From the NCBI RefSeq assembly GCF_000821085.1, contig NZ_CCXR01000001.1, forward strand, positions 2,811,001-2,875,000: a stretch of DNA of 64,000 nt, read 5' to 3'. The stretch comes from Bacillus sp. B-jedd (lineage in GTDB: Bacteria; Bacillota; Bacilli; Bacillales; Cytobacillaceae). Positions 18,167 through 29,455 of the stretch are shown here, piece by piece (the stretch's first letter is position 1; each line of letters begins with the position of its first letter). The translations under genes were made by a program, and so were the position numbers. The notes under the pieces were generated by a model. It had not been told where the DNA came from. It worked only from the letters and a program-made list of their open reading frames with translations, and searched no databases.

Positions 18167-19006
18167 TTACGAATACCAAAAGTGAAATGACGATAACTTG
18201 CCAAATAAAAAGAAATTAATCAACACGATCAGAAATGAAGCGACATTCCAAAGAGCCAGCGATTTTCCCGCCATGCCCTTTACAATCCTTAAGTATAAAT
18301 AAATGCTGTAGAACGCCAGCAGCAGAAAAGAGCCGACAACCTTCATATCGTACCAGGGCATTTCAGGAACTTTTATAAATGCCCATTGCATTCCTAATAT
18401 GAGGCTTAACAGCAGCATCGGCACACCAATGACGACATGCAGATAGGAAAACTGTTCAAGCCTTGGCAAATCGGCGATCCTCACAAGCCTCGTCCCCCAC
18501 TTCTTCCTTTTCAGCAGGTCATACTGAAGCAAATAAAGAAGGGAAAACACGAATGACATCGAAAACGCCCCGTAAGATAAAATCGCCATGGTGATATGAA
18601 TCAGCAGCAGTTCGGAAATAAGCTGCTCACCGATGACATGTGATTCATACTGGAGCGGCGCGAAAATATGGATGGCCATGACAATGAATCCAAGTATATT
18701 CGTGAAAAAGACGATAAAATCCATTTTTAACAAATGATTGATTCCCAGGGACAGGCCGACCAGAATCCAGGCATAAAAATAAAGGCCTTCCATAATCGTC
18801 AGGACTGGAAATCGTCCGGTATTAACCATATAAAGGACGAGGAACGCCGTTTGCAAAATCCATACAAATGCAAGTAACCAGAAGGCAACACGGTTCGCCT
18901 TCCGGTTATGGTGGATAAAATCAAAGAAATATAACAGCACACTTAAGGCATAAATAATGACCGTCAATTCGTGCAATCGCGTCATATGGATGTCAAACAT
19001 AGACAT
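18167..19006 (-). CDS. hemX: HemX membrane protein
   Basis: 279 residues, an integral membrane protein of the CcsA/CcmC-like (cytochrome c assembly) superfamily with eight predicted helices. In B. subtilis HemX lowers the cellular amount of HemA glutamyl-tRNA reductase, so it is a regulator of haem synthesis. The gene lies between hemA and hemC, nine bases after hemA, in the conserved order. Confidence 0.93.
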   Translation of the reverse strand: MSMFDIHMTRLHELTVIIYALSVLLYFFDFIHHNRKANRVAFWLLAFVWILQTAFLVLYMVNTGRFPVLTIMEGLYFYAWILVGLSLGINHLLKMDFIVFFTNILGFIVMAIHIFAPLQYESHVIGEQLISELLLIHITMAILSYGAFSMSFVFSLLYLLQYDLLKRKKWGTRLVRIADLPRLEQFSYLHVVIGVPMLLLSLILGMQWAFIKVPEMPWYDMKVVGSFLLLAFYSIYLYLRIVKGMAGKSLALWNVASFLIVLINFFLFGKLSSFHFWYS

Positions 19007-19014
19007 TACCCCTC

Positions 19015-20361
19015 TTATGACTGAAAGGAAGCCTGCGGTGCATGAACCAACTCTTTCTTGGTATCGGCTGCTTTCGTTTGTTGTTGCTCTTCGACAAGCT
19101 CTTTAATATCAAAGATTGTCATAAACAAGTCCAGCGCCTCTTCGGCATCAGGGCGTGCAGCCAGTTCTTTCGCCTGGAGGATCGGATCTTTCAGCAGCTG
19201 ATTAATTATGCTCTTTGTATGCTTATTCAATACCTTCTTATCCCGCTCGGAAAGGTGTGGAAGTTTCCGTTCAATGCTCTGCATCGTTCCTGACTGGATT
19301 TCATTCGCCTTTTCCCGGAGAGCCGAGATGACCGGAATGACCCCAAGCAGGCCAAGCCATTGTTTAAAATCGACAATTTCCTTTTCAATCATCATCATGA
19401 TAACCGCGGCGGCTTTTTTCCGTTCCTGCAGATTCGCTTCGACTATGCCTTCGAGGTCGTCGATATCATAAAGGAAAACGTTTTTCAGTTCGGAAATCCG
19501 CGGGTCAAGGTCGCGCGGCACGGCAATATCGACCATGAACAAAGGCTTTCCTTTACGGAGCTTCTCAACGTTCTCCATCGTTTCCTTTGTAATCACAAAT
19601 TGGTCGGAACCCGTCGAGCTGATCACAATATCCGCTTCGATGAGCGAGCACTGCAGTTCGGAGAGCATCTTTGCCTTTCCTCCAAACCTGTCAGCAAGCT
19701 GCTCGGCCTTTTCAAAAGTCCGGTTGATGACTGTAACGCTGCCGACTCCGTTTCCATGAAGGTTCTGGGCGGCAAGCTCACCCATTTTCCCCGCACCAAA
19801 AATTAGTACATGCTTATCTTCAAGCGATCCGAAGATTTTTTTAGCAAGCTCAACAGCCGCATAGCTGACGGAAACGGCATTGGCGCCGATTTCTGTTTCG
19901 GCATGGCCGCGTTTTGCCAGGGTAATCGCCTGTTTGAATAGATGATTAAATACTGTTCCAGTCGTCCCTTCTTCCTGGGAAAGAAAGAAGCTTGAGCGAA
20001 CCTGGCCTAGAATCTGCGTTTCCCCGAGGATCATCGAATTCAATCCGCAGGAAACATTGAGCAAATGCTCTACCGCGCCGTCACCCTCGTAAATGAAAAG
20101 AAACGGCGAGAACTCCTTTTGCTCAAGGCCGAACCAATCAGCCAGGAATTCCTTCATATAATAACGGCCAGTATGAATCTGGTCGACAACTGCATAAATT
20201 TCCGTCCTGTTGCAAGTCGACAGAATAACGTTCTCCAGAATGGCCTTTTTTCCATGCAGCGTCCTTGCTGCCTCCCGAAGTTCATCCTGCTTAAATGTAA
20301 GCCGCTCACGGATTTCAACTGGGGCGGTTTTGTAATTAAGTCCTGCCACTAAAATATGCAT
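19015..20361 (-). CDS. hemA: Glutamyl-tRNA reductase
   Basis: 448 residues. It reduces glutamyl-tRNA(Glu) to glutamate-1-semialdehyde with NADPH, the first committed step of haem synthesis. The catalytic cysteine is C50 in [11 protein letters not shown]; the NADPH-binding motif [14 protein letters not shown] and the C-terminal dimerisation helices are present. First gene of hemA-hemX-hemC-hemD-hemB. In B. subtilis the operon is repressed by PerR; I see an extended -10 promoter but no clear PerR box here. Confidence 0.97.
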   Translation of the reverse strand: MHILVAGLNYKTAPVEIRERLTFKQDELREAARTLHGKKAILENVILSTCNRTEIYAVVDQIHTGRYYMKEFLADWFGLEQKEFSPFLFIYEGDGAVEHLLNVSCGLNSMILGETQILGQVRSSFFLSQEEGTTGTVFNHLFKQAITLAKRGHAETEIGANAVSVSYAAVELAKKIFGSLEDKHVLIFGAGKMGELAAQNLHGNGVGSVTVINRTFEKAEQLADRFGGKAKMLSELQCSLIEADIVISSTGSDQFVITKETMENVEKLRKGKPLFMVDIAVPRDLDPRISELKNVFLYDIDDLEGIVEANLQERKKAAAVIMMMIEKEIVDFKQWLGLLGVIPVISALREKANEIQSGTMQSIERKLPHLSERDKKVLNKHTKSIINQLLKDPILQAKELAARPDAEEALDLFMTIFDIKELVEEQQQTKAADTKKELVHAPQASFQS

Positions 20362-20406
20362 CTAGTAAATAACACCCCCAACGTAATCACGTCACTAACT
20401 ACTCAG

Positions 20407-20415
20407 ATTATATCA
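20407..20415 (-). promoter_or_regulatory. Extended -10 promoter of hemA
   Basis: On the minus strand TGATATAAT, a TGn extension with a perfect TATAAT, lies about 45 bases before the hemA start. No good -35 hexamer is at 17 bases, consistent with the extended -10 class. Confidence 0.55.
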
Positions 20416-20445
20416 CGGGCCAATTGCGGGTTTGCCCAAAAAATG

Positions 20446-20475
20446 TGAACAGAAACCGAAACTCTATGGTAGAAT
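20446..20475 (+). promoter_or_regulatory. Putative promoter of the YsxD-like gene
   Basis: TGAACA (20446-20451) and TAGAAT (20470-20475) are 18 bases apart, with a TG at 20467-20468 forming an extended -10. It is divergent from the hemA promoter, the two being about 35 bases apart. Confidence 0.4.
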
Positions 20476-20637
20476 AAAAGCGCAGAAGCTGGCCACAGGA
20501 GCTGGCTATCAATAAATGCGGCTTCGGCGCTAATTTCGCGCTTTTCATTTTAGAATCATTTTAAATACTCGTCCTTATGTACCTTATCAAATAACCAGCA
20601 ATTGTTCAAGAGAACCTTACTGGAAGCGGAGGTAACC

Positions 20638-21123
20638 ATGAAAAACAGACAGCTATTTCCCGGAATTGTCCTGATTGGATTCGGGGCTTATTTTTTTCTG
20701 GAGCAATCCGGCATCGAGCTCCTCAAAAAATATTATACATGGCCGACCCTACTCCTGATCGTCGGCATCGCGTTCCTGTGCCAGGGATATTTAACTAGGG
20801 ATCACGACTCCATCCTTCCCGGCACCATCCTGACAGGCCTGGGTACGCATTTCCATATTGCCGAAAAAGTGCAATCCTGGCCGCCTGATACCGGAACATT
20901 CATGGGCTTTATCGCTCTCGGATTTCTGCTCCGCTATCAAAAAACAGGAACCGGGCTTTTCCATGGCCTTCTTTTCCTCGCCGTCGCTATCATGCTTATT
21001 TTCACGGATAAAGTACGAGCGCTTTTCGGACAGGCCGGGGACAGCATGGCGCTCATATGGAAATTCTGGCCGGCCATCCTGCTTGCCATCGGGGCATGGC
21101 TTGTTTTTGCAAAAAGAAGATAA
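20638..21123 (+). CDS. YsxD-like four-helix membrane protein
   Basis: 161 residues from ATG 20638, which is preceded by GGAGGT at 20628-20633; an in-frame TTG at 20602 has no site. About four to five membrane helices (residues 5-22, 37-54, 60-75, 86-118, 140-157) with the LiaI/LiaF-like transmembrane pattern (FPGIVLIGFGAYFFLEQ, WPTLLLIVGI, WPAILLAIGAWLVFAK). B. subtilis has a similarly sized membrane protein, YsxD, at the hemA-ysxC junction. Function unknown; the related domain is found in envelope-stress sensing proteins. Confidence 0.8.
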   Translation: MKNRQLFPGIVLIGFGAYFFLEQSGIELLKKYYTWPTLLLIVGIAFLCQGYLTRDHDSILPGTILTGLGTHFHIAEKVQSWPPDTGTFMGFIALGFLLRYQKTGTGLFHGLLFLAVAIMLIFTDKVRALFGQAGDSMALIWKFWPAILLAIGAWLVFAKRR

Positions 21124-21154
21124 CTAGGCTCCCGGCCACACAATAAGCAGCATT

Positions 21155-21201
21155 AAAAAGCCTGGCATTCGTTGAAGCTTCAACTTATTGCCAGGCTTTT
21201 C
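21155..21201. terminator. Bidirectional terminator between the YsxD-like gene and ysxC
   Basis: AAAAGCCTGGCA pairs with TGCCAGGCTTTT and has A and T runs on both sides, with a second palindrome TTGAAGCTTCAA in the loop. It ends the plus-strand gene at 21123 and the minus-strand ysxC at 21217. Confidence 0.88.
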
Positions 21202-21216
21202 TATATATATGCTCGT

Positions 21217-21804
21217 TTACCTATCCATATATTCCTGGAACAGCGCCCAAACCTTATCTTTTCCTTCGCCAGTTTCTGAAGAAAAAACCACAATATGGTC
21301 TAGAGGATCCAAATCCAATGTTTCTTTCGTTATTTTCAGGTGCTTCTGCCATTTGCCCCTAGGAATCTTATCGGCTTTTGTCGCAATAATGATTGAAGGG
21401 ATTTCATAATGCTTCAGAAACCCGTACATCATGCGGTCGTCAGCAGTCGGCGGATGGCGTAAATCCGTAATGAGCACGGCCGCTTTCAGTGACTCACGTG
21501 TCGTAAAATACGTCTCGATCATCCGGCCCCATGCCTCACGTTCTGATTTTGAAACCTTCGCATAACCATATCCAGGCACATCGACGAAATGCAGCATTTC
21601 ATTCACAAGGTAAAAATTCAATGTCTGCGTTTTGCCAGGCTTTGACGATGTCCGCGCAAGGCTCCTTCGGTTCAGCATTTTGTTTATGAAAGAAGACTTG
21701 CCGACATTTGACCGCCCGGCAAGGGCAAACTCCGGAAGCCCGCCTTCGGGATATTGTTCCGGCTTTACTGCGCTAATAACTATTTCTGCACTTGTTACCT
21801 TCAT
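21217..21804 (-). CDS. ysxC: Ribosome biogenesis GTPase YsxC/EngB
   Basis: 195 residues. An essential GTPase needed for assembly of the 50S ribosomal subunit. The G1 motif is [10 protein letters not shown]3 is DVPGYGYAK, and G4 is ATKADK. Length and motifs are normal. Its ATG overlaps the lonA stop by four bases, so translation is coupled. Confidence 0.96.
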   Translation of the reverse strand: MKVTSAEIVISAVKPEQYPEGGLPEFALAGRSNVGKSSFINKMLNRRSLARTSSKPGKTQTLNFYLVNEMLHFVDVPGYGYAKVSKSEREAWGRMIETYFTTRESLKAAVLITDLRHPPTADDRMMYGFLKHYEIPSIIIATKADKIPRGKWQKHLKITKETLDLDPLDHIVVFSSETGEGKDKVWALFQEYMDR

Positions 21805-24128
21805 GAAGCTCCTCCATCCGACAGTGCGTGCTTAAGAACTTCATCGACATGGGAAACAAGGACGAATTGCAGTTCATTGCGGACACTTTCTGGTATATCA
21901 TCTATATCTTTTTCATTATCTTTTGGCAAAATCACTTTTGTGAGCCCCGCCCGGTGCGCACTCAGTGTTTTTTCCTTTAACCCGCCAATAGGCAGAACAC
22001 GCCCGCGCAGCGTAATTTCGCCTGTCATCCCGACCTCACGGCGGATCGGCTTGCCGGACAGTGCCGATACAAGCGCAGTCGCAATCGTAATTCCAGCGGA
22101 TGGCCCATCCTTTGGAACGGCTCCTTCCGGTACGTGGATATGAATATCGTACTTTTCATGGAAATCCCGTTCAATCCCAAGCTCTTCCGCTTTAGAGCGA
22201 ATATAGCTGAACGCAGCCTGAGCTGATTCCTTCATGACATCGCCAAGCTTTCCGGTCAGCACAAGCTTACCTTTCCCCGGGGAGATGGACACTTCAATTT
22301 GCAGCGTATCACCGCCGACTGTTGTGTAAGCAAGCCCGGTTGCCACTCCTACCTGATCTTCAAGCTCAGCCTGGCCATAGCGGAACTTCGGCTTCCCAAG
22401 GAATTCTTCAAGATTCCGCTCGGTCACCACAACCTTTTTCTTATCACCGGCCACGATGATTTTTGCTGTTTTCCTGCAGATAGTGGCCATTTGCCTCTCA
22501 AGGCTCCGGACTCCCGCTTCACGGGTGTAATAACGGACTGTTTTCAAGATGGCGTCTTCACGCACCTGAAGCGTTCCTTTTGAAAGGCCGTTCTCCTTTA
22601 TCTGTTTAGGAAGCAGGTGGTCTTTTGTAATATGGACCTTCTCAATTTCCGTATAACCGGCAATTGTAATGATCTCCATCCGGTCACGCAAAGGCCCCGG
22701 AATGGTTGCCAGATTATTGGCTGTTGCGATGAACATGACTTTTGAAAGGTCATAGGCTTCCTCTATATAATGGTCGCTGAAATTATGGTTCTGTTCAGGA
22801 TCAAGGACTTCAAGCATGGCTGCTGAAGGGTCGCCTCGGAAGTCACTCGACATTTTATCAATTTCATCGAGAAGGAAAACCGGGTTGATGGTTCCCGCCT
22901 TTTTCATGCCCTGGATGATCCGGCCTGGCATCGCTCCGACATACGTCCTTCGGTGGCCGCGGATTTCCGATTCATCACGGACGCCACCAAGGGAAACGCG
23001 GATGAAATTTCGGTTCAGGGACCTGGCAATCGATCTGGCCAGGCTTGTTTTACCGACTCCCGGAGGCCCTGCAAGGCAAAGGATTGGCCCTTTCAGGGAG
23101 TTGGTCAGTTTTTGGACAGCGAGATATTCAAGAACGCGTTCCTTAACTTTTTCAAGGCCGTAATGATCTTCGTTTAGAATTTTCTCCGCGCGTTCAATAT
23201 CAAGGTCATCATCCGTCCTCTTAACCCACGGAATGGAAACAAGCCAGTCAATGTAGTTACGGATTACGGCGCTTTCGGCAGAACTTGCCGGTACCTTTTC
23301 ATAGCGGTCCAGCTCACGCATGGCCGTTTCTTTTACATGTTCCGGCATACCCGACAGCTCGATTTTCTCTGTCAGTTCGGTAATTTCACCTGTTTTGCCT
23401 TCTTTTTCCCCTAGTTCCTTTTGGATGGCCTTCATTTGCTCACGCAGGTAATATTCCTTTTGGGTCCTCTCCATGGAACGTTTGACACGCTGGCCAATTT
23501 TCTTTTCAAGATTCAGGACTTCCTTTTCATTATGGATGATGTCAATGACCTTTGACATCCTGTCCTTTACATCAATTGTTTCGAGGATTTCCTGCTTGTC
23601 CTTCAATTTCAGCGGCAGATGGGAGGAAATGATATCCGCCATCCTGCCAGGCTCCTCGATATCAGCTACTGAAGAATATGTTTCAGCGGAAATTTTTTTC
23701 GACATCTTTATGTATTGCTCGAAATACTCCAGCATCGTCCTCATTAAAGCCTGGTCTTCGACATCTTTCGTTTCCTTGTCTTCGAACAGCTCGACAGTGA
23801 CTGAAAAATAATCATCCATGTCTTGAAACGATTGGATGCGGGCTCTTTTGAGACCTTCAACAAGAACGCGAATCGTGCCGTTTGGAAGCTTCAGCATCTG
23901 CTTGACCTTCGTCAGTGTGCCGATGCTGTACAAATCTTCCTCATCAGGCTCATCTATTGAGACATCTTTTTGGGTTGTTAAAAAAATCAGGTGGTCATCG
24001 ACCATTGCTTTTTCGAGTGCCTGGACTGATTTATCCCTGCCCACATCCAAATGGAGCACCATTGTCGGATAGACCAGCAAACCCCGAAGTGGCAGGAGGG
24101 GGACGATTTTATCACTCGTTTCCGGCAT
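21801..24128 (-). CDS. lonA: ATP-dependent protease LonA
   Basis: 775 residues. A soluble AAA+ protease that removes misfolded and regulatory proteins. It has the N-terminal substrate-binding LON domain ([20 protein letters not shown]), Walker [12 protein letters not shown], Walker [12 protein letters not shown], and a Ser-Lys dyad with the Ser in [31 protein letters not shown] precedes the ATG. It is upstream of ysxC in the conserved order. Confidence 0.97.
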   Translation of the reverse strand: MPETSDKIVPLLPLRGLLVYPTMVLHLDVGRDKSVQALEKAMVDDHLIFLTTQKDVSIDEPDEEDLYSIGTLTKVKQMLKLPNGTIRVLVEGLKRARIQSFQDMDDYFSVTVELFEDKETKDVEDQALMRTMLEYFEQYIKMSKKISAETYSSVADIEEPGRMADIISSHLPLKLKDKQEILETIDVKDRMSKVIDIIHNEKEVLNLEKKIGQRVKRSMERTQKEYYLREQMKAIQKELGEKEGKTGEITELTEKIELSGMPEHVKETAMRELDRYEKVPASSAESAVIRNYIDWLVSIPWVKRTDDDLDIERAEKILNEDHYGLEKVKERVLEYLAVQKLTNSLKGPILCLAGPPGVGKTSLARSIARSLNRNFIRVSLGGVRDESEIRGHRRTYVGAMPGRIIQGMKKAGTINPVFLLDEIDKMSSDFRGDPSAAMLEVLDPEQNHNFSDHYIEEAYDLSKVMFIATANNLATIPGPLRDRMEIITIAGYTEIEKVHITKDHLLPKQIKENGLSKGTLQVREDAILKTVRYYTREAGVRSLERQMATICRKTAKIIVAGDKKKVVVTERNLEEFLGKPKFRYGQAELEDQVGVATGLAYTTVGGDTLQIEVSISPGKGKLVLTGKLGDVMKESAQAAFSYIRSKAEELGIERDFHEKYDIHIHVPEGAVPKDGPSAGITIATALVSALSGKPIRREVGMTGEITLRGRVLPIGGLKEKTLSAHRAGLTKVILPKDNEKDIDDIPESVRNELQFVLVSHVDEVLKHALSDGGAS

Positions 24129-24187
24129 AACCCTTGCACCTCCAAAATACTTTCAATTATCCCTTTTAAAGGATTTGTCTTTGTACA

Positions 24188-24216
24188 ATTCTATCTTATT
24201 TAAGAAAGTGTGTCTA
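24188..24216 (-). promoter_or_regulatory. Putative promoter of lonA-ysxC
   Basis: On the minus strand TAGACA (24211-24216), a 17-base spacer and TAGAAT (24188-24193) lie about 60 bases before the lonA start. Confidence 0.5.
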
Positions 24217-24308
24217 ATATATCGAAACTATTTCAATCTTTTAAAAGTCCGTCATGTTGCTGATTATCCGCGCCTTTCGAGCAGCCAAAGATGCTTTTAC
24301 ACCTGCCT

Positions 24309-24350
24309 AAAAAAGAAACTCCGGCCCATCCTGGCAACCGAAGTTTCTTT
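24309..24350 (-). terminator. Terminator of lonB
   Basis: On the minus strand AAAGAAACTTCGG pairs with CCGGAGTTTCTTT across a GGATGGG-containing loop, with six T at the end, 42 bases after the lonB stop. The rest of the 24129-24391 gap holds the lonA promoter and no gene. Confidence 0.82.
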
Positions 24351-24391
24351 AATAATGTTAGCCATCGCCGCTTGGATTGATCCCGCTTTCC

Positions 24392-26110
24392 TTAAATCGA
24401 TTCTTTCTCGGAATGCTGATTGGCTGCTGTAATCACTTTTCCATTGACCGAATCAGGCATGATATTGGCCATCCCTTTAAGCGGACCGAACCCTTTTACT
24501 GACTCTTCCTTCAGCGCAACATCGATCACTTCGCTAAAATGGCTGACAGGAATAATTTGAATTCCACTTATTTCTTTTAAAATTGACTGCATATTCTCAG
24601 CTGGAACAATCACTTTTTCTGCCCCCGCCATTTTAGCGGCTGTTACTTTTGCGAAAACGCCGCCAATCGGCTTTACATTTCCGTGGATTGAGATTTCACC
24701 TGTCATCGCGACTTTGTTGTCGACAGGAACCTGATAGATTGCCGAGTATATTCCTGTTGCCATTGCGATACCGGCAGAAGGGCCGTCAATCGGGATTCCT
24801 CCCGGGAAATTGACGTGGATATCGTACTCATCAGCAGGAACCCCCATCGCGCGCAAAACAGTAATGACATTCTCAATCGAGCCGCGCGCCATACTCTTCC
24901 GACGGATGGATTTCCCCTGGCCGCCTATGCTTTCTTCTTCGACGATTCCAGTAATATTGATTGTCCCCTTTTCCTTAGTGGGGATCACGGTAACTTCTAT
25001 TTCCAAAAGCGCCCCTGAATTCGGCCCATATACCGCCAATCCATTCACTAGCCCGATACATGGCAGGTCATTGATTTTCCGTTCCATTCTTGGGGTGGCC
25101 TGGCTGGAGTGGATGACCCACTCGATGTCAGAATCTTGAATCGTTAATCGATCTTCGGTGATGGCAAGTCCTGCGGCAGTTTGGACCATATTGACAGCCT
25201 CTCGCCCATTTCTTGCATAGTTTGAAAGAATTTGCAGGGCGGACTCTGGCATCGTCATACCGACCTTCTGGCTGGCATTTTTTGCAACCGCACTGATTTC
25301 TTCCTGTGACAGTTCCCTGAAAAACACTTCCATGCAGCGTGATCGAATGGCAGGCGGTATTTCATTAGGCGTCCTTGTCGTCGCTCCAATCAGCCGGAAA
25401 TCCGCCGGCAGCCCATTTTTAAAAATATCGTGAATATGGGTAGGAATGGAACTATTCTCTTCATTATAATAAGCACTTTCCAAATAGACTTTCCTATCCT
25501 CGAGGACTTTGAGCAATTTGTTCATTTGAATGGAATGGAGCTCGCCAATTTCATCAATGAACAATACCCCACCATGGGCATTCGTTACGGCACCTTGTTT
25601 CGGCTGCGGGATGCCGGCTTGCCCCATCGCTCCTGCCCCCTGGTAAATTGGGTCATGGACTGAGCCGATAAGGGGGTCCGCAATTCCTCTTTCATCAAAG
25701 CGGGCAGTCGTCGCATCCAGTTCAACGAAAACGGAAGACTGTTTAAAAGGAGATTTGTCATTTTTCTTAGCTTCTTCAAGCACAAGTCTCGCTGCCGCAG
25801 TCTTACCGACGCCAGGAGGCCCGTAAATAATCACATGCTGGGGGTTTGGACCGCAAAGAGCTGCCCTTAACGCCTTAATTCCGTCCTTTTGTCCGACAAT
25901 ATCATCAAAGCTAGCCGGCCTTACCTTCTCGGCAAGCGGTTCAGAAAGCGAAACCGATCTCATTTTTCTGAGCTGTTCCATTTCCTTCCTTGATTCCTTA
26001 TCGATCGAAACTTTTTGAGTCCGTTGATTCCTTAATAAGTTCCAAAAATACAACCCGATAATGATACCAAAGAAGAGTTGTATAAATAGAGCAATCCCGG
26101 TCCAACTCAT
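24392..26110 (-). CDS. lonB: Membrane-anchored protease LonB
   Basis: 572 residues from ATG 26110 (MSWTGIALFIQ), preceded by GGGAGGGAAAAGG; an upstream open frame has no site. It is the forespore Lon paralogue of Bacillus: an N-terminal membrane anchor (residues 5-23) replaces the LON substrate domain, followed by Walker [12 protein letters not shown], Walker B VLFIDEIGEL, and the protease domain with the catalytic Ser in PIDGPSAGIAMATGI and Lys in AKVTAAKMAGAEK. In B. subtilis it is controlled by sigma-F and localises to the forespore membrane. Confidence 0.95.
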   Translation of the reverse strand: MSWTGIALFIQLFFGIIIGLYFWNLLRNQRTQKVSIDKESRKEMEQLRKMRSVSLSEPLAEKVRPASFDDIVGQKDGIKALRAALCGPNPQHVIIYGPPGVGKTAAARLVLEEAKKNDKSPFKQSSVFVELDATTARFDERGIADPLIGSVHDPIYQGAGAMGQAGIPQPKQGAVTNAHGGVLFIDEIGELHSIQMNKLLKVLEDRKVYLESAYYNEENSSIPTHIHDIFKNGLPADFRLIGATTRTPNEIPPAIRSRCMEVFFRELSQEEISAVAKNASQKVGMTMPESALQILSNYARNGREAVNMVQTAAGLAITEDRLTIQDSDIEWVIHSSQATPRMERKINDLPCIGLVNGLAVYGPNSGALLEIEVTVIPTKEKGTINITGIVEEESIGGQGKSIRRKSMARGSIENVITVLRAMGVPADEYDIHVNFPGGIPIDGPSAGIAMATGIYSAIYQVPVDNKVAMTGEISIHGNVKPIGGVFAKVTAAKMAGAEKVIVPAENMQSILKEISGIQIIPVSHFSEVIDVALKEESVKGFGPLKGMANIMPDSVNGKVITAANQHSEKESI

Positions 26111-26351
26111 CCTTTTCCCTCCCGAAGATACGTAATACTGATATAAGATAGTATTTCCGTTGAAGGGAATCACTAAACAAAAAAAGCAAAGAATCCCGAA
26201 ATGGAGTGGAGATGCTTTAACAGGGCAGCAATAAGAAACACACTTTTATTAAAAACTGTCAGAACTCAACTTTGCCAATACATAAAAAACCGCCCCGCGT
26301 AAAGTATGTCCCGGAGTGGAAATCAACAATCAAGTATAACATAGCCAAAAT

Positions 26352-26382
26352 AAAAAACTGCCTGGCGGATGCCAGGCAGTTG
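26352..26382 (-). terminator. Terminator of clpX
   Basis: A perfect 11-bp stem, AACTGCCTGGC with GCCAGGCAGTT, a four-base loop, then a T run on the minus strand, twelve bases after the clpX stop. Confidence 0.92.
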
Positions 26383-26393
26383 GAGTTAAGTTA

Positions 26394-27665
26394 TCAGGCT
26401 GAATTGCGCTCTTCTTCAATGACAGTCCCGTCTTCAAGTATCAATTTCGGGATGCTATTTTCAGCGACCGTTTCTTTCGTAATAATGCACTTTGTAATGT
26501 CATCACGGGATGGAAGGTCGAACATGACATCGAGCATGATGCCTTCGATAATGGAACGGAGGCCACGCGCGCCTGTCTTGCGCTCGATTGCTTTCTTCGC
26601 GATTTCATTCAGGGCGCCTTCCTCAAATTCAAGCTCGACATTATCAAGCTGGAGCATTTTCTGATATTGCTTGACCAAAGCATTTTTCGGCTTTGTCAGA
26701 ATTTCGATCAATGCGTTTTCATCAAGCTGCTCAAGGCTTGCAATGACCGGCAGACGGCCAATGAACTCAGGGATGAGCCCGAATTTAAGTAAGTCTTCAG
26801 GAAGGACTTTTGAAAGAAGTTCCTTCTTGCTTACTTCTTCTTGCTTCACATCGGAACCGAAGCCAATGACTTTCTGGCCGAGCCGGCGCTTGATGATCGG
26901 TTCGATTCCGTCAAAAGCACCGCCGCAGATGAACAGGATGTTTGTTGTATCAATCTGGATGAATTCCTGATGAGGATGTTTGCGTCCGCCCTGTGGAGGA
27001 ACGCTTGCAACAGTACCTTCAAGAATTTTCAATAGTGCCTGCTGGACACCTTCACCGGAAACATCCCTTGTAATTGAAGGGTTTTCTGATTTGCGGGCGA
27101 TTTTATCAATTTCATCAATATAAATGATCCCTTTTTCTGCCTTTTCAACATCATAATCGGCAGCCTGAATCAATTTCAGGAGGATGTTTTCAACGTCTTC
27201 ACCAACATAGCCTGCTTCAGTAAGAGAAGTGGCATCCGCAATGGCGAATGGGACATTCAAAATACGTGCAAGAGTTTGGGCAAGGAGTGTCTTTCCGCTT
27301 CCTGTAGGCCCGATCATGCAGATATTACTTTTTGAAAGTTCCACATCGTCGATTTTGCTATTGGAATTGATCCTTTTATAATGGTTGTAAACTGCGACAG
27401 AAAGCGATCTCTTCGCTTTATCCTGGCCAATTACATACTCATCAAGGATTTCACAGATTTCCCTTGGTTTCGGGACATCCTTGAACTCAACTTCTTCCTC
27501 GGAACCGAGTTCTTCCTCAACGATTTCAGTACATAATTCGATACACTCGTCACATATATATACACCAGGCCCGGCAACCAGTTTCCTTACCTGATCCTGT
27601 GTTTTTCCACAGAAGGAGCACTTTAATTGCCCTTTTTCATCATTAAATTTGAACAAACCTTTCAC
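26394..27665 (-). CDS. clpX: ClpX ATPase subunit of the ClpXP protease
   Basis: 423 residues. It unfolds substrates and passes them to ClpP. The N-terminal zinc-binding domain has four Cys (CSFCGK and YICDEC), Walker A is [12 protein letters not shown], Walker [10 protein letters not shown], the pore loop GYVG is present, and IGF (VIGFGSD) is the loop that docks on ClpP. Position before tig-type genes is conserved. Confidence 0.97.
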   Translation of the reverse strand: MKGLFKFNDEKGQLKCSFCGKTQDQVRKLVAGPGVYICDECIELCTEIVEEELGSEEEVEFKDVPKPREICEILDEYVIGQDKAKRSLSVAVYNHYKRINSNSKIDDVELSKSNICMIGPTGSGKTLLAQTLARILNVPFAIADATSLTEAGYVGEDVENILLKLIQAADYDVEKAEKGIIYIDEIDKIARKSENPSITRDVSGEGVQQALLKILEGTVASVPPQGGRKHPHQEFIQIDTTNILFICGGAFDGIEPIIKRRLGQKVIGFGSDVKQEEVSKKELLSKVLPEDLLKFGLIPEFIGRLPVIASLEQLDENALIEILTKPKNALVKQYQKMLQLDNVELEFEEGALNEIAKKAIERKTGARGLRSIIEGIMLDVMFDLPSRDDITKCIITKETVAENSIPKLILEDGTVIEEERNSA

Positions 27666-27763
27666 CCCTTAAAGAACGGATTAGACTTATTTGAACACTG
27701 CTTTCAGGCAGGTTATTTAGGAAATAATCGGTTCATAACTTTAAAATTTGAAGCGCTATGTAT

Positions 27764-27776
27764 TGCATTGTACCAC
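27764..27776 (-). promoter_or_regulatory. Putative extended -10 promoter of clpX
   Basis: On the minus strand TGGTACAAT (TACAAT at 27767-27772) lies about 100 bases before the clpX start. The rest of the gap 27666-27990 is AT-rich and shows no gene. Confidence 0.4.
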
Positions 27777-27991
27777 ATTTTGTATGCTTACTGGAAATAA
27801 AAACTCTTTCAAAACCATTGCTTTCGAACCCATTTTTCCTTTGGCTGTGCCGGCACTTTTTATGTGGAGGAACGATCTACTCTCTAAAGCTTATCCAATT
27901 TCACCTGTAAATAAGCCTGTTTTTATCGATTCCCCCGAAATTTCTATTATGTATTTATTAACATTATAATATGTATCCGTTTAAATGTATA

Positions 27992-28022
27992 AAACAAGGC
28001 ACGATAAATCGTGCCTTGTTTG
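27992..28022 (-). terminator. Terminator of tig
   Basis: CAAGGCACGAT pairs with ATCGTGCCTTG, perfect 11-bp stem or longer, followed by TTTTA on the minus strand, just after the tig stop. Confidence 0.9.
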
Positions 28023-28032
28023 GCTTTTGTCC

Positions 28033-29322
28033 TTATTTCGCAACAGTTTTGCTGTTTTCAACAAGGAAGTCTACCGCTTTATTCTTCTCGATGTCAGATT
28101 TCAGCACTTCCGTTCCTCCAAGAGCATTTACAATGTTCTCTGGAGTCATATTGTACATTTCCGCCATTTTCTCGAGCTCGGCATTGATATCCTCTTCAGT
28201 CACTTCAATATTTTCTGCCTTCGCAATTGCTTCAAGTGCAAGATTGACGCGTACACGCTTTTCAGCGTCGCCTTTCATTTGCTCGCGAAGAGCTTCTTCA
28301 TCTTGGCCTGAGAATTGGAAATAAAGGTCAAGATTCATGCCCTGCATTTGAAGGCGTTGTTCGAATTCCTGCATCATCCGGTCTGTCTCGCTTTGAACCA
28401 TGACAGCTGGAAGTTCAACTTCTGTATTTGCTGCAGCTTTCTCGATTACGGAATCACGTACGTGATGCTCTTTTTGGTGATTTTTATCATGCTCAAGGCG
28501 TGATTTGATTTTATTCTTCAGCTCATCAAGAGTTTCGACTTCATCATCTACGTCCTTAGCGAACTCATCATCTAGCTCAGGAAGTTCTTTTCCTTTGATT
28601 TCATGGACAGTCACCTTGAAAGTAGCAGGCTTACCGGCAAGTTCGGCTGCATGGTACTCTTCAGGGAAGGAAACTTCTACATCCTTTGATTCGCCAGCAG
28701 CAACACCTACAAGCTGCTCTTCGAAGCCAGGAATGAATGAACCTGAACCAAGCTCAAGAGAGTAGTTTTCTGACTCGCCGCCTTCAAACGCTTCGCCGTC
28801 AACAAAGCCTTTGAAATCGAGGACGACAGTATCGCCGTTTTCAGCTGTTCCTTCTTCTTTTACAACAAGCTCTGCATGGCGTTCGCGAAGAGTGTCAATT
28901 TCTTTGTTGACATCTTCATCAGTAACAGTTGTATCGAACTCTTCAACTTCAAGGCCTTTGTATTCGCCAAGCTTCACTTCGGGCTTTACTTCAACAGTTG
29001 CTTTGAAAACAAAGTTGGAGCCTCTTTTGAATTTTTCAACATCGATTTCAGGGCGGTCGATTGGCTCGATCCCAGTTTCATCGATTGCATTACCATATGC
29101 TTCTGGAAGAAGGTAATCGATTGCGTCCTGGTACAATGCTTCGACGCCGTACATTTTTTCAAAGATCGGGCGTGGCATTTTTCCTTTACGGAAGCCAGGG
29201 GCATTCACTTTCTTAACAACTTTTTTGAATGCGAAATCAAGGGCTTCTTTAACCTTTTCTTCGCCAACTTCTACAGTAAGAACCCCGCGGTTCCCTTCTA
29301 ATTTTTCCCATGTAGCAGACAT
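28033..29322 (-). CDS. tig: Trigger factor
   Basis: 429 residues from ATG 29322 ([13 protein letters not shown]), placed by GGAGGGAAC seven bases upstream. A ribosome-bound chaperone and peptidyl-prolyl isomerase that shelters nascent chains. The ribosome-binding signature [17 protein letters not shown] is present near residue 43, the FKBP-type domain ([16 protein letters not shown]) follows, and the helical C-terminal arms end in [11 protein letters not shown]. Confidence 0.97.
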   Translation of the reverse strand: MSATWEKLEGNRGVLTVEVGEEKVKEALDFAFKKVVKKVNAPGFRKGKMPRPIFEKMYGVEALYQDAIDYLLPEAYGNAIDETGIEPIDRPEIDVEKFKRGSNFVFKATVEVKPEVKLGEYKGLEVEEFDTTVTDEDVNKEIDTLRERHAELVVKEEGTAENGDTVVLDFKGFVDGEAFEGGESENYSLELGSGSFIPGFEEQLVGVAAGESKDVEVSFPEEYHAAELAGKPATFKVTVHEIKGKELPELDDEFAKDVDDEVETLDELKNKIKSRLEHDKNHQKEHHVRDSVIEKAAANTEVELPAVMVQSETDRMMQEFEQRLQMQGMNLDLYFQFSGQDEEALREQMKGDAEKRVRVNLALEAIAKAENIEVTEEDINAELEKMAEMYNMTPENIVNALGGTEVLKSDIEKNKAVDFLVENSKTVAK

Positions 29323-29418
29323 TTTTGTTCCCTCCAACTATCTATTCTCCTATTTTATCAATGGTGGAATAGCACTATTTATGTAAAGCATTATACGTTT
29401 ACATATTGCAACCACTAC

Positions 29419-29446
29419 ATTATAACACACGATTTTGTTCTTTCAA
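29419..29446 (-). promoter_or_regulatory. Putative sigma-A promoter of tig
   Basis: On the minus strand TTGAAA (29441-29446), a 16-base spacer and TATAAT (29419-29424). A second TATAAT lies at 29390-29395 without a good -35. Confidence 0.55.
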
Positions 29447-29455
29447 CTCTGGCGG

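Noticed and set aside
20362..20420. A PerR box at the hemA promoter
   Set aside because: In B. subtilis hemA is under PerR control, but no match close enough to the TTATAAT-type inverted repeat is visible here.
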